Source: RGIG1927 sp045546275
GTDB taxonomy: Bacteria; Bacillota; Clostridia; UMGS1883
Direction: 5' to 3'
DNA: 64,000 nt
Assembly: GCA_045546275.1 (NCBI GenBank)
Contig: JAZQCM010000019.1
Location: 16,542 to 80,541, forward strand
Part shown: positions 1 through 8,523 of the stretch, piece after piece
Position numbering within the stretch: position 1 is the first letter of the stretch
How the letters are laid out: every line of letters begins with the position of its first letter
The notes under the pieces: generated by a model
What the model was told of the DNA's origin: nothing
What the model saw: only the letters and a program-made list of their open reading frames with translations
The model's database searches: none
Translations under genes and position numbers: made by a program

Positions 1-3000
1 CACATACTTTATAAGTGTACTTATTCCCGGAATTGCGTTTTCTGCAACATATCCTATCAGTTTTTCAAATGTTCCTTCTAATGAAGCTTTTGCTATATCG
101 TCTAAATTATCATAACACAACTTCAACAATTCCGTCACATTTATGTTTGTAAGAATCTCCTCAACTGCACTCATAAATGCTTCATTTTCTATAGGATTTG
201 ATAATTCTTTAAACACACTATCCTTAATTTTCTTTACAAAATAACGGTCTGCATCATTTGCAAGTGCCTTCACAAGGCTTTCCCAGTCTACATTATGTAA
301 TATCATTTTTATATCATCACTGGTAAAGTCGCTTTCAACTGCACTTGTGGCACAATCAATAGAGCGTAATGCCATTGTAACAAGACTTGCTATATATGCA
401 GTTGAATTAATCTGCGGATATTGCACTTCAATAAATCCATCTTTTGGTGCAACAATTCTATTTTCACCGCTAAAGCTTCTTTCTGCATGAGCTCCAAATG
501 GCAACACATAATCTGCATCCTGAGCGTTGTCAGAAAGAAACACATCATACATATACTCCGCACCTTTGGCTGATTCTTTAATCACCGGTACAAATCCTTC
601 TGACTTCCATACAGAATCAGTAACATAGGTGTCACAAACGCGATAATGTTTATCATATACAACTATTTCCACAGGAATATGAAGGTAATTATAATAATCA
701 AACGCCACGTAATACTCAGTGATATCTTCACCATAGTTAGATAACGATATTCCGTCACTATAAGCATCAATATTTTTAATTAATCCTATATCACTAACAT
801 TTACATATGTTGACTCACATAAAGAACTAAGGCTTATTGGCTCTTTATATATAATTATTGTTTCATTCTTTGTGTTATCTGTTATAATTTCTCCACCAAG
901 AAAGTGCATATAGTCCTGCACAGAGAACATTAGCTCACCATCAATCATTATTGGAGCCACACCTATGTCATATTGTTTGTTGTTAATTAATATCTTGCTA
1001 TTACCTTCACCCATACCTACAGTTGTATAGATTGTTTTATATACGATGGTTTTTCCGTCATCTGATTTCTGTATAATCTCATAATCAAATGCTCTGCAGA
1101 ATGATTCAAGGTGAACCATAAGTTTGTTGTCAACTATGCGCATGGGCACATCACATATTACAGGCACCGAATTTACCAACAGATTGTGATTGCCTGCACC
1201 TTCTATTAAGTGTTTCAAATATTCACATCTATATCCGTCATAATCATCTTCTGTATTTTCCTTATCAAAAGAAACCCCCTGTGGGATCTTAAGCTTTTTA
1301 AAATTTTCAAAAAGAAGCTCTTCATCACCACGATAATATACATTTCTTGCGGCATATATTGCTGCACCATACATGCTTCCGTTAACACCTTTTAATCCTT
1401 CAGTAAAAATGTATAAATTTTCAAGATAACTATCTTCGCTACTGCACGGAAAAGCATTCATCGGCAACACATCAATTGCGGGGCCTAAAATCAGATTATC
1501 AATTGGACAACCACTAAATATCTGATGCATTAAAGGCTTATCCCCTAATGATAAACATATTGCTGTTTCCAACTTATCGCAATCACTAAAGGCATTGTAT
1601 GCTTCTTTAATAGATGCAGGAATAACAACCGCTGTTAATTTATCGCAGTTTTCAAACGCAAGCACTCCTATTTGTCGCACATTGCACGGAATATTCACAT
1701 GCTCAAGATTTATACAGTCTTTGAATGCGGCATTGCCTATCAACTGTAGTGATTTAGGCAACTTAACACTTGTTATATTCTCACACTCTCTGAATGCTTC
1801 TGACGCTATTCTTCGGATTCCCTCCGGAATAACCACCTCTCCGGAAATGTTTTTATCTGCTTTATAAATAGTATCATTGTTATAATACATCCCACGAACT
1901 TCTTTTAGGTCTTTTCCATCAGTTGCACTTGGAATACCTCCTCGTATGCCATCCTTATATGTCCAGTTGGATGTTAATATAATCTCGGCATTCCCCTCTA
2001 TAGTGCTTTCATTGTATGTTGCTATCAAAACATCACACCATGGATGCTCTGCACCATATGTTTTTGCCCCTGTCATATCATCATATCCCTCATCATGAAA
2101 TGACAATTTCAATGCTGATTCTATTTCATTTAATGTATACTCATCTTTATCCGAGGTTATCATGCTGTTCAGGTCCCAGTGTACTCTTGTGCAAACAGCC
2201 AGCAATTCAGGCTCTATAAAACCTGTTTCATTACTATATATGAAACTACCATCTTTTGGACAAAACATATCTGCTGCAGATATATTATTGGCAAATGATA
2301 TCCAAGGCCCTTTTTCATCAAACTGATAAAAGGTAGAATCCCAATAGAACGCTCTTTTTACCTTGCCGTATTTTGCCTTTAATTCTGCATATGTACGATT
2401 TATCATATCATATGCCATATTATCTTGCATGATTGGCTTACTTAAAAAGTATAATGCATCATAAGTTGTGTTTACCTCTTCACTGGCTTCTTCGCCAGGC
2501 TCCTCAATCGCTTCCTCATCGCCTTCAATTACAAGCCTTGTGCATACAGAATTTCCACCAAGCTCAAATTCAACAATATATGTGCCGCTCTTTAAATTGA
2601 TTTCCGTTTTGGCGGGTTTACCATAGTTTCCCCCCAAGGTATATGTTAATTTAATTGCATCTTCAGAATTGTCTTCATCCCAAAACATCTCAAGGAACTC
2701 CTGCATTGTTGTTCCATCTTCAACCTGATATATTCCTATCCATGAATGTTCATTTATCAATTTCAATATACAATCATTGTCAACATATATAGTTTTATCA
2801 GTAACATCTAATTTTTCACTTTTAGATTTCCCCAAAATTTGAAATGCCTCAACCGGCTCAATAAAGGGTACAAGTTTATATATGGCATTATTTCTTGTTT
2901 GTAGATTATCGCCTGATGGCTTCGTTGGTTTTTTCGCCACATCCTTACCACCATCTGATGGCTTTGTAGGTGCTTCAACAGTCTCCTCGCCACCAACCAT

Positions 3001-4128
3001 CTTTAGCAGTTCTTCCACAGATTCAAACCCATAAATACTCTTAATAACAGGCTCTTCGCAGGTAATTTCTACAATGTTTCCATTTTCTTTAACTTTTACA
3101 GGTTCAATGCTTAAAGCTTTGTACATAGCATCTGCTACAAGATATCTCCATCCGGGTTCATTCTTTGTAACGTGCTTTGTAAGACCAATCTGAATTGCAA
3201 CGTTTATATAAGCTTCGGGATATTTAAGTTTTCCGTTTTCTGTAATTCCACCATATCTTGTTGCAACATTTATATCATCATAGCCTAATGCACACACAAG
3301 CATTTTTAAAGCTTGCTCGTAGGTTAGTAAGTCATCGGGAGCAAAGTTTCCGTCGCCCATGCCGTTTACAATGCCCAACTGTGATGCCACAAAAATATAA
3401 CCACTTGCCCAATGTGTATTAGGTACATCATTAAACGGAGATCTACCCGTATACTTAATTGCCGCATCCTCATAACCTAACATTCTGCAAATGAGTGTTG
3501 CTGCTTCCGCACGTGTTATGCAGGAACGCTCATTAAATTCGCCTTTTTCGTTACCGTTAAAAAGTCCGATATATCCTAAAGAGTTAATAACGACTTTGTC
3601 GGAATCTTCCGTTAAATCTTTAAATTGGATTTTTTTATATTTTGTACTGTCTGCTTTTTCTGATGTAAGGTTAATATATTCAGGTTTATTACCAACAACT
3701 ATTCTGCAGTATCTAATTTCTCTATCATCATCAACAACAGCTAAAATATATGTACCTGTTTCAAGTGCCTGCTTATTATGCAGTATGCTGTGTCCGGAGA
3801 GAAGATATGTCTGAAGCTCATCAGAATCACCATTTCGAAGACTTTCCAATGTGGCTCCATCCGGCATACGGTAAAGCCATGCCTGTGAACAATAGCTTAT
3901 CAGCATACATTCGCCTTCAACATACACAGTATCTTCGACCACATCACGCCTTAAATTTTCAAAACCTCTTTCTGATTTATTACCTATTATTTCAAATGCA
4001 GGCATGTCTGTTCTTACTGATGTAGCAATTGTATATATAGTACCATCTTCAGCCAAAACCGCAGGAACAGATGCAAATACCCCCAGCACCATGCACAGCA
4101 CTAAAACTAAACTTAAACCCTTTTTCAT
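1..4128 (-). CDS. SLH-domain surface protein with BspA-like leucine-rich repeats (partial, runs off left edge)
   Basis: Read from an ATG at 4128 with a purine-rich ribosome site (AAAGGGG) just upstream; at least 1376 residues are visible and the C-terminus is outside the window. It begins with a signal peptide (MKKGLSLVLVLCMVLGVFA). SLH repeats at about 163-350 (ITRAEAATLICRMLGY, HWASGYIFVASQLGIVNG) should bind it to the cell-wall polymer. A Lys/Pro-rich linker follows. At about 755-845 there are BspA-type repeats (IPEGIRRIASEAFRECENI, LPKSLQLIGNAAFKDCINL), and at about 980-1065 a copper-amine-oxidase-like stalk domain. Likely a surface adhesin or ligand-binding protein; the ligand is unknown. 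It is the third gene of an operon with the next two genes (15-nt gap). The SLH part and the linker after it closely resemble those of the subtilase at 31838-34276. Confidence 0.85.
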   Translation of the reverse strand, partial: MKKGLSLVLVLCMVLGVFASVPAVLAEDGTIYTIATSVRTDMPAFEIIGNKSERGFENLRRDVVEDTVYVEGECMLISYCSQAWLYRMPDGATLESLRNGDSDELQTYLLSGHSILHNKQALETGTYILAVVDDDREIRYCRIVVGNKPEYINLTSEKADSTKYKKIQFKDLTEDSDKVVINSLGYIGLFNGNEKGEFNERSCITRAEAATLICRMLGYEDAAIKYTGRSPFNDVPNTHWASGYIFVASQLGIVNGMGDGNFAPDDLLTYEQALKMLVCALGYDDINVATRYGGITENGKLKYPEAYINVAIQIGLTKHVTKNEPGWRYLVADAMYKALSIEPVKVKENGNIVEITCEEPVIKSIYGFESVEELLKMVGGEETVEAPTKPSDGGKDVAKKPTKPSGDNLQTRNNAIYKLVPFIEPVEAFQILGKSKSEKLDVTDKTIYVDNDCILKLINEHSWIGIYQVEDGTTMQEFLEMFWDEDNSEDAIKLTYTLGGNYGKPAKTEINLKSGTYIVEFELGGNSVCTRLVIEGDEEAIEEPGEEASEEVNTTYDALYFLSKPIMQDNMAYDMINRTYAELKAKYGKVKRAFYWDSTFYQFDEKGPWISFANNISAADMFCPKDGSFIYSNETGFIEPELLAVCTRVHWDLNSMITSDKDEYTLNEIESALKLSFHDEGYDDMTGAKTYGAEHPWCDVLIATYNESTIEGNAEIILTSNWTYKDGIRGGIPSATDGKDLKEVRGMYYNNDTIYKADKNISGEVVIPEGIRRIASEAFRECENITSVKLPKSLQLIGNAAFKDCINLEHVNIPCNVRQIGVLAFENCDKLTAVVIPASIKEAYNAFSDCDKLETAICLSLGDKPLMHQIFSGCPIDNLILGPAIDVLPMNAFPCSSEDSYLENLYIFTEGLKGVNGSMYGAAIYAARNVYYRGDEELLFENFKKLKIPQGVSFDKENTEDDYDGYRCEYLKHLIEGAGNHNLLVNSVPVICDVPMRIVDNKLMVHLESFCRAFDYEIIQKSDDGKTIVYKTIYTTVGMGEGNSKILINNKQYDIGVAPIMIDGELMFSVQDYMHFLGGEIITDNTKNETIIIYKEPISLSSLCESTYVNVSDIGLIKNIDAYSDGISLSNYGEDITEYYVAFDYYNYLHIPVEIVVYDKHYRVCDTYVTDSVWKSEGFVPVIKESAKGAEYMYDVFLSDNAQDADYVLPFGAHAERSFSGENRIVAPKDGFIEVQYPQINSTAYIASLVTMALRSIDCATSAVESDFTSDDIKMILHNVDWESLVKALANDADRYFVKKIKDSVFKELSNPIENEAFMSAVEEILTNINVTELLKLCYDNLDDIAKASLEGTFEKLIGYVAENAIPGISTLIKYV

Positions 4129-4143
4129 GTTAATCCCCTTTCA

Positions 4144-5370
4144 TTAATCATGATACCAGTCGTCAAAATATACTGCTTCGCCATTTTCAATTGTTATGTA
4201 CTTATCTCCGGCAAAGTTCAAGGAATAGAAGCTTTCAAAGTATTCCTCTGCTGTATATGCTGCACGATTTTCAATTGCACCGCAATCTATCATGTTTCCA
4301 AATTCATCAAAGCCTGACGCAATGCCGTTTTCGTCATAACCTGTAACACCGTATCTTACTTTAAAATCGTCGCTCATTTTTACCTTTATGGGATTTCGTT
4401 TATTGTATGCAATGATTGCAGCAGGATAACCCTCCCATGGCTCATAGAACCAATATTGTTCCCCGTCTTCCGACAACAGATATGCATCGGGCGCCCAATC
4501 ACTTGCTTGGTAACCTAATTCATATTTTACTCCGTCTAAGATATAAAAGCCTTCTTCCTTTGCTTTCACATATTCATCATAGGTTATAACCGGAAGCGGA
4601 ATATATTCCAGTTCCCTGTTATCAAGGTCAAATTTTTTTAAATAACAAGGCACACGACCATCTTCACTGTTGCCATATGTAATTGGTTTATTGATATTTC
4701 TATATTCTTCAATTGCATCGGCATAATTATTGCTATCAAGAGAAATATAAATCTTTTCATCAAGGAAAACATAGTCTTTCAGAACAATGTCACGCACCCT
4801 GGAACTGTTTGTGTTCACAGGAAATGTTGATGCAGAAGAATCGGTAACAGTTACTTTGTCTTTGTCTATTGTGACAATATTGAACACATCGTCATAATAG
4901 CCTGACAATATAGAACACACCAATGCTCGTCTGCCAGTGATTTTGTGTTGTACAACCGCAAGAAAATTCGGGTGACCCGAGAAAAAGCTGCCATAATAAA
5001 CATCATCCATATACATGTCACAAAGTTCAAAACTGGTGCCGTTCATCGTTGCCGTGCATACGTCCCCTTTGGTCAATTCAAACTTTTCGGGACTTCCGTC
5101 GCCATCAATATCACAAAGCATAATTCCGTCAGTGAATTCAAAAGCAGCATCAGGTTCGCTTTCAGTTTCTTCAGCTGCAAGTAATATTGTTTCCATTTCA
5201 ATATTTTCACTTACTTCTGCCACTGTTTCTTTTTCAAAGCGTTCACTGTTTTCAATAGTATCTTCGTTATTAAACACAGGTTTATTAAAAAACTCGTTTG
5301 CTGTGGAAAATATAATCAGCGTTAAAATCAAAACTAAAACCGCAATCAGTTTAACATTTTCTCTTTTCAT
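4144..5370 (-). CDS. Membrane-anchored extracellular protein of unknown function
   Basis: 408 residues. One hydrophobic segment near the N-terminus (residues 8-24) follows a basic start, so it is a signal anchor or uncleaved signal; there is no lipobox. The rest is acidic and extracellular. At about residue 88 it has DIDGDGSPEKFEL, the kind of Asp-rich calcium-binding loop found in FG-GAP/VCBS repeats, here in one copy. I recognise no family. It has a strong ribosome site (AAGGTGAC) before the ATG. It is the middle gene of a three-gene operon: the stop of the upstream membrane protein is 9 nt before this start, and the SLH/LRR gene starts 15 nt after its stop. The context suggests a surface-assembly role, which is inference. 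Confidence 0.75.
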   Translation of the reverse strand: MKRENVKLIAVLVLILTLIIFSTANEFFNKPVFNNEDTIENSERFEKETVAEVSENIEMETILLAAEETESEPDAAFEFTDGIMLCDIDGDGSPEKFELTKGDVCTATMNGTSFELCDMYMDDVYYGSFFSGHPNFLAVVQHKITGRRALVCSILSGYYDDVFNIVTIDKDKVTVTDSSASTFPVNTNSSRVRDIVLKDYVFLDEKIYISLDSNNYADAIEEYRNINKPITYGNSEDGRVPCYLKKFDLDNRELEYIPLPVITYDEYVKAKEEGFYILDGVKYELGYQASDWAPDAYLLSEDGEQYWFYEPWEGYPAAIIAYNKRNPIKVKMSDDFKVRYGVTGYDENGIASGFDEFGNMIDCGAIENRAAYTAEEYFESFYSLNFAGDKYITIENGEAVYFDDWYHD

Positions 5371-5379
5371 TTTGTCACC

Positions 5380-6000
5380 TTACTGAATAATAGTCGTTGT
5401 TATATCCTCGTCATTCTTCTTTGTTACAACAGTCCCGGAAAGACCATTTTCAATATTCTGAAGATTCAGTTCATTACTAAGCTTCTGTTCTGCAGATGCA
5501 CTGTTTGCTGCATCGCTGTATTCAACAGCCTGTCGCAAAGTTTTTGTCCAGTCGTCATATTCCATGTCGCTGTCAAACTTAAACTTCATAGAAACAGGAG
5601 CCTGACCGTTTTTTGCTCTTATAAAGTCAACTATCATAAAAGCATTGCCAACAAAAAGTGCCAGTACGCAACCTAACGCAAAGCACAAAAGGCTGTATGC
5701 AAAGCCCATGATAAAACCTTGTCCTGTCAATGCCTGCCAGATGGTTGCATCACGGTTTACACGAAGAAATTTTCTCCAGGTTCTTTTAATCAGGTTAAAT
5801 GCAAAATACCAACCTGTTCCGTAAAGCACTGTTACCAGAAGTACCACGGGCACAATGTACCAGGGCAACTGACTAAATGCACTCTCACCCGTCAGCACCG
5901 GCGAAATCACCATAAAAAGAATAAATACTAACCCCACCAAAAGTGCCTTAAACAGCCTCTTTTTAAACTGTTCCATAAATACATTTGTTTGATTGTTCAT
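5380..6000 (-). CDS. Small polytopic membrane protein, unknown function
   Basis: 206 residues with three clear hydrophobic segments (about 18-35, 46-67 and 95-125) and a hydrophilic, Asn/Glu-rich C-terminal tail of about 70 residues. No family recognised. First gene of the operon that continues into the anchored protein and the SLH/LRR surface protein. Its promoter region (6001-6115) is shared with a divergent XRE regulator. A perfect 19-bp palindrome at 6032-6050 lies where the -35 of this operon would be, with a TATAAT-like -10 just downstream on the minus strand, so the regulator probably controls this operon. Confidence 0.75.
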   Translation of the reverse strand: MNNQTNVFMEQFKKRLFKALLVGLVFILFMVISPVLTGESAFSQLPWYIVPVVLLVTVLYGTGWYFAFNLIKRTWRKFLRVNRDATIWQALTGQGFIMGFAYSLLCFALGCVLALFVGNAFMIVDFIRAKNGQAPVSMKFKFDSDMEYDDWTKTLRQAVEYSDAANSASAEQKLSNELNLQNIENGLSGTVVTKKNDEDITTTIIQ

Positions 6001-6031
6001 TTTTTCTCTCCTTTTTATTATAAATTATTTT

Positions 6032-6050
6032 TGACATTCACTGAATGTCA
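6032..6050. promoter_or_regulatory. Perfect 19-bp palindrome, candidate operator
   Basis: TGACATTCA-C-TGAATGTCA: two perfect 9-bp arms around one central base, in the intergenic region between the divergent membrane-protein operon and the XRE regulator. A TATAAT-like -10 for the minus-strand operon lies a few bases downstream, so the palindrome covers its -35 zone. It is the natural candidate binding site for the adjacent XRE protein. Confidence 0.55.
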
Positions 6051-6115
6051 TTTTTTAATTAATTATAGCATACAATTTTAGTATTGACAAGCATTTTATG
6101 CAAGGAGTTAGCACT

Positions 6116-6358
6116 ATGTTTATAAACAAATCACCCGACGGAAACAATAACATTTGCGGACGAAATATTGCACGTTACCGTAAAGAAATGAATATTTCAC
6201 AACGCGAGCTTGCAGAACGTTTACAGCTTTCAGGACTTGATGTTGACAAAAATGCTGTTCAACGCATTGAATGCGGCAAGCGTTTTGTTACTGACATTGA
6301 GCTTATTCATTTTTCGAAAGTACTCAAGGTTACTCTCCTACAGCTCGTGTCATTGTAA
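6116..6358 (+). CDS. XRE-family helix-turn-helix transcriptional regulator
   Basis: 80 residues (MFINKSPDGNNNI...). The start is the ATG at 6116 because AAGGAG (6102-6107) sits 8 nt before it; an in-frame ATG at 6098 lies upstream of that ribosome site and is rejected. Almost the whole protein is one HTH_3 domain: IARYRKEMNISQRELAERL is the first part and the recognition helix includes DKNAVQRIECGKRFVTD. No ligand or dimerisation domain is present. It is divergent from the surface-protein operon and next to a perfect palindrome, so it is probably a local repressor of that operon and of itself. A bidirectional terminator follows at 6432-6460. Confidence 0.85.
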   Translation: MFINKSPDGNNNICGRNIARYRKEMNISQRELAERLQLSGLDVDKNAVQRIECGKRFVTDIELIHFSKVLKVTLLQLVSL

Positions 6359-6431
6359 CCATTTAATCAAAATTATCTTAAGGTTTCAACACTTTAGCAG
6401 AAACGACATTTACAGAGCCATTTTTAACATC

Positions 6432-6461
6432 AAAAGGCTGTTGCATAAGCAACAGCCTTTT
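6432..6461. terminator. Bidirectional intrinsic terminator
   Basis: Stem AAAAGGCTGTTGC / GCAACAGCCTTTTT with an ATAA loop and A/T tracts on both sides, between the convergent XRE gene and the sensor kinase gene. Confidence 0.85.
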
Positions 6462-6462
6462 T

Positions 6463-7722
6463 CTATGCCTTCATATTAACAATGCTTACAAATTCATTTT
6501 TGTTGAATTTGAAAACGCAGTCACCATCATATTTTGCTGCGGTTTCTCTCACACTTTGCAGTCCTATACCGTGATTTTCCTTGTCCTTTTTAGTGGTTGC
6601 AAGGTTTCTTTCAGGCTCATTGCTTGAATTTTTCACAACAACTATCACTCTGTCAGCTTTAAGATTTATTTCAAGGTCAATGTACTTTTCCAAAGTTTTC
6701 TTTGCCGCTTCAATTGCATTGTCAAGTAAATTTGCTACCACACTGCAAATATCAAAGTCTGAAACATTCACCTTTGTCATGTCACACACTTCAAACAAGG
6801 TTTTAATTCCCTCTGCCTCCGCTTCTTTTGCTTTTATTGATAAAAGTGCATCAAGCGACGGATTATTGCAATAGCTTATCCTTTCCATTTTATCAAAGCG
6901 TTCTTTTACCTCGTTTATGTATTCCTTGATTTTTTCCTTGTCATCCATTGTGTCAAGGACTTTAATGTGGTTGTAAAAATCGTGTCGCAGTTTCCTGTAT
7001 TCCATGTACTGTGCCTTAATTTCAAAAAAATGCCTGTCCTTAATTTCCGATTCCTTTTTGATAAATTCCGCCTCGGCACTCTTTTTACTCATGGTTTTGA
7101 CAGCATTAAAAAGCAGCATTGCGACAGCGAAAGCTATCATAACAATGGAAAACGCCATAATGATATTTGACATTGACCGATTGTTATATTCACAAAAGAA
7201 CATTACAAATACAACCGCTATAAAAAATTGCACACCTAAATATAAAAACACATATTGTGTGATTCTGTTCTCTAATTCAATTTCTTTTCGCTTAATCAGG
7301 AGCGCACTTAGAATGCAAAGAATAAACGATACAAGATACATTGTTAAAGACCACAGTATGTTTTCAAGACTCAGTTCCATCGCATTTATCAGTTCATTAT
7401 TGTAAACTATTTTTGCTACCATCATTGAAATAACTTCCGACATGATAATTATAAACAAATATACCATATAAACAAATATTTTTTTGTACCATTTGTCTTT
7501 ATACAAAATTGCAACAATTAACAACTGTATAATCATTGTAGTTACAGACTTTACTACAACCATATCAAATATAAGAATGCATTTTATGACATTTAGTCCG
7601 TCAATGGCGCAGAAAAGAAGAAATGTTTTAATTGCACTATATCTTTTTTCTAAATTCGTATTGAAATAATAGTACAAAATCAGCATTTCCAATGTCAATC
7701 CCACCAAAGCTATCACGTTCAT
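6463..7722 (-). CDS. AgrC-like sensor histidine kinase (GHKL ATPase)
   Basis: 419 residues. The N-terminal ~210 residues form about six hydrophobic membrane segments. A coiled linker leads to KLRHDFYNHIKVLD, where the His in RHDFYNH is the expected phosphorylated residue of this family. The C-terminal GHKL domain has an N-box (ANLLDNAIEAAKK) and a G-box (NHGIGLQSVRETAAKYDG) for ATP binding. This is the layout of peptide-sensing kinases such as AgrC/ComD. It overlaps the stop of the response regulator gene by four bases (ATGA), so the two are translationally coupled. No AgrB or AgrD-like peptide gene is visible nearby, so the signal is unknown. Confidence 0.9.
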   Translation of the reverse strand: MNVIALVGLTLEMLILYYYFNTNLEKRYSAIKTFLLFCAIDGLNVIKCILIFDMVVVKSVTTMIIQLLIVAILYKDKWYKKIFVYMVYLFIIIMSEVISMMVAKIVYNNELINAMELSLENILWSLTMYLVSFILCILSALLIKRKEIELENRITQYVFLYLGVQFFIAVVFVMFFCEYNNRSMSNIIMAFSIVMIAFAVAMLLFNAVKTMSKKSAEAEFIKKESEIKDRHFFEIKAQYMEYRKLRHDFYNHIKVLDTMDDKEKIKEYINEVKERFDKMERISYCNNPSLDALLSIKAKEAEAEGIKTLFEVCDMTKVNVSDFDICSVVANLLDNAIEAAKKTLEKYIDLEINLKADRVIVVVKNSSNEPERNLATTKKDKENHGIGLQSVRETAAKYDGDCVFKFNKNEFVSIVNMKA

Positions 7723-8414
7723 ATTATCCCTCCAAGATAGCAGGTTATTTTTTCCCGGGCTTCTTTTGTATAGGTTCTACTCATTGGTATTTCGTAATTT
7801 CCACTAACCTTTACTATCTGGCTGTCATAGCTTTCGATATATTTCATGTTTACAATAAAGCTCTGATGCACCCTTACAAAATCAGAAGGCAGAAGCTTTT
7901 CCAATGATTTTAAAGAAACATTATACTCTTTAATTTCGGAATTAATAAAACATATTTTTGTATGCTTCAACACACTTTCCATGTACAGAATGTCATTGAT
8001 TGATATTTTATATACCCCTGTTTTTGTTTCTATCAAAAGTGTTTTTCGTTTGCATGATTCCACGGCTTTATTGACAGCGTCAAAAAATCTTTCCTTTTCA
8101 AATTCCTTTGTTAAAAAATACGAATGGTTAACCTTGTACACATCTTTAAAATAATCCGGGTTCCGGGATACAAAAATAACATTGGCATCAGGTTGCTCTT
8201 TATTTAGTAGCTCGCCTACCTCTATACCATTCTTTTCATCAAGGATAATGTCTAAAAGCACAATGTCAAATTTTTCGGTGTGCATAGCATTAACAAACTG
8301 TTCTGTGGTGAAATATTCATACACAGAATATTTTTCGTTTTTTAAACATTTTCCTAATAGTTCTTCTATAACCGCAACATCAGCTTTGTTGTCGTCAACA
8401 ATTGCAATGTTCAC
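7719..8414 (-). CDS. LytTR-family response regulator
   Basis: 231 residues from a GTG at 8414, chosen because GAGGGT lies 6 nt upstream and the receiver domain begins at once (MNIAIVDDN); an upstream ATG at 8450 would add 12 residues unlike the family. The receiver domain (1-120) has D7/D8, phosphoacceptor D55 (DIVLLDIIL) and K103. The C-terminal half (about 130-231) is a LytTR DNA-binding domain (LYMESVLKHTKI, FVRVHQSFIVNMKYIESY, IPMSRTY). It pairs with the kinase that follows. Such regulators bind short direct repeats upstream of target promoters. Targets are not evident, but the neighbouring SLH and binding-protein genes are candidates. Confidence 0.92.
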   Translation of the reverse strand: MNIAIVDDNKADVAVIEELLGKCLKNEKYSVYEYFTTEQFVNAMHTEKFDIVLLDIILDEKNGIEVGELLNKEQPDANVIFVSRNPDYFKDVYKVNHSYFLTKEFEKERFFDAVNKAVESCKRKTLLIETKTGVYKISINDILYMESVLKHTKICFINSEIKEYNVSLKSLEKLLPSDFVRVHQSFIVNMKYIESYDSQIVKVSGNYEIPMSRTYTKEAREKITCYLGGII

Positions 8415-8471
8415 AAAATCACCCTCTAATTGTATATTTATGGTAATCATATTATCATACCGTTATGTGTT

Positions 8472-8518
8472 TTTCAATATAAAATGGCTGTTTTAAAAAC
8501 AGCCATTTTATATTGAAA
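8472..8518. terminator. 47-nt near-perfect palindrome, terminator of the SLH gene
   Basis: Two perfect 23-bp arms around a single unpaired A (core AAAATGGCTGTTTT). It lies 6 nt beyond the stop of the SLH gene at 8524 and about 58 nt upstream of the response-regulator start. Its far arm also supplies a TTGAAA that could be the -35 of the response-regulator promoter, so it may serve both as terminator and within a promoter. Confidence 0.7.
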
Positions 8519-8523
8519 TCTTT

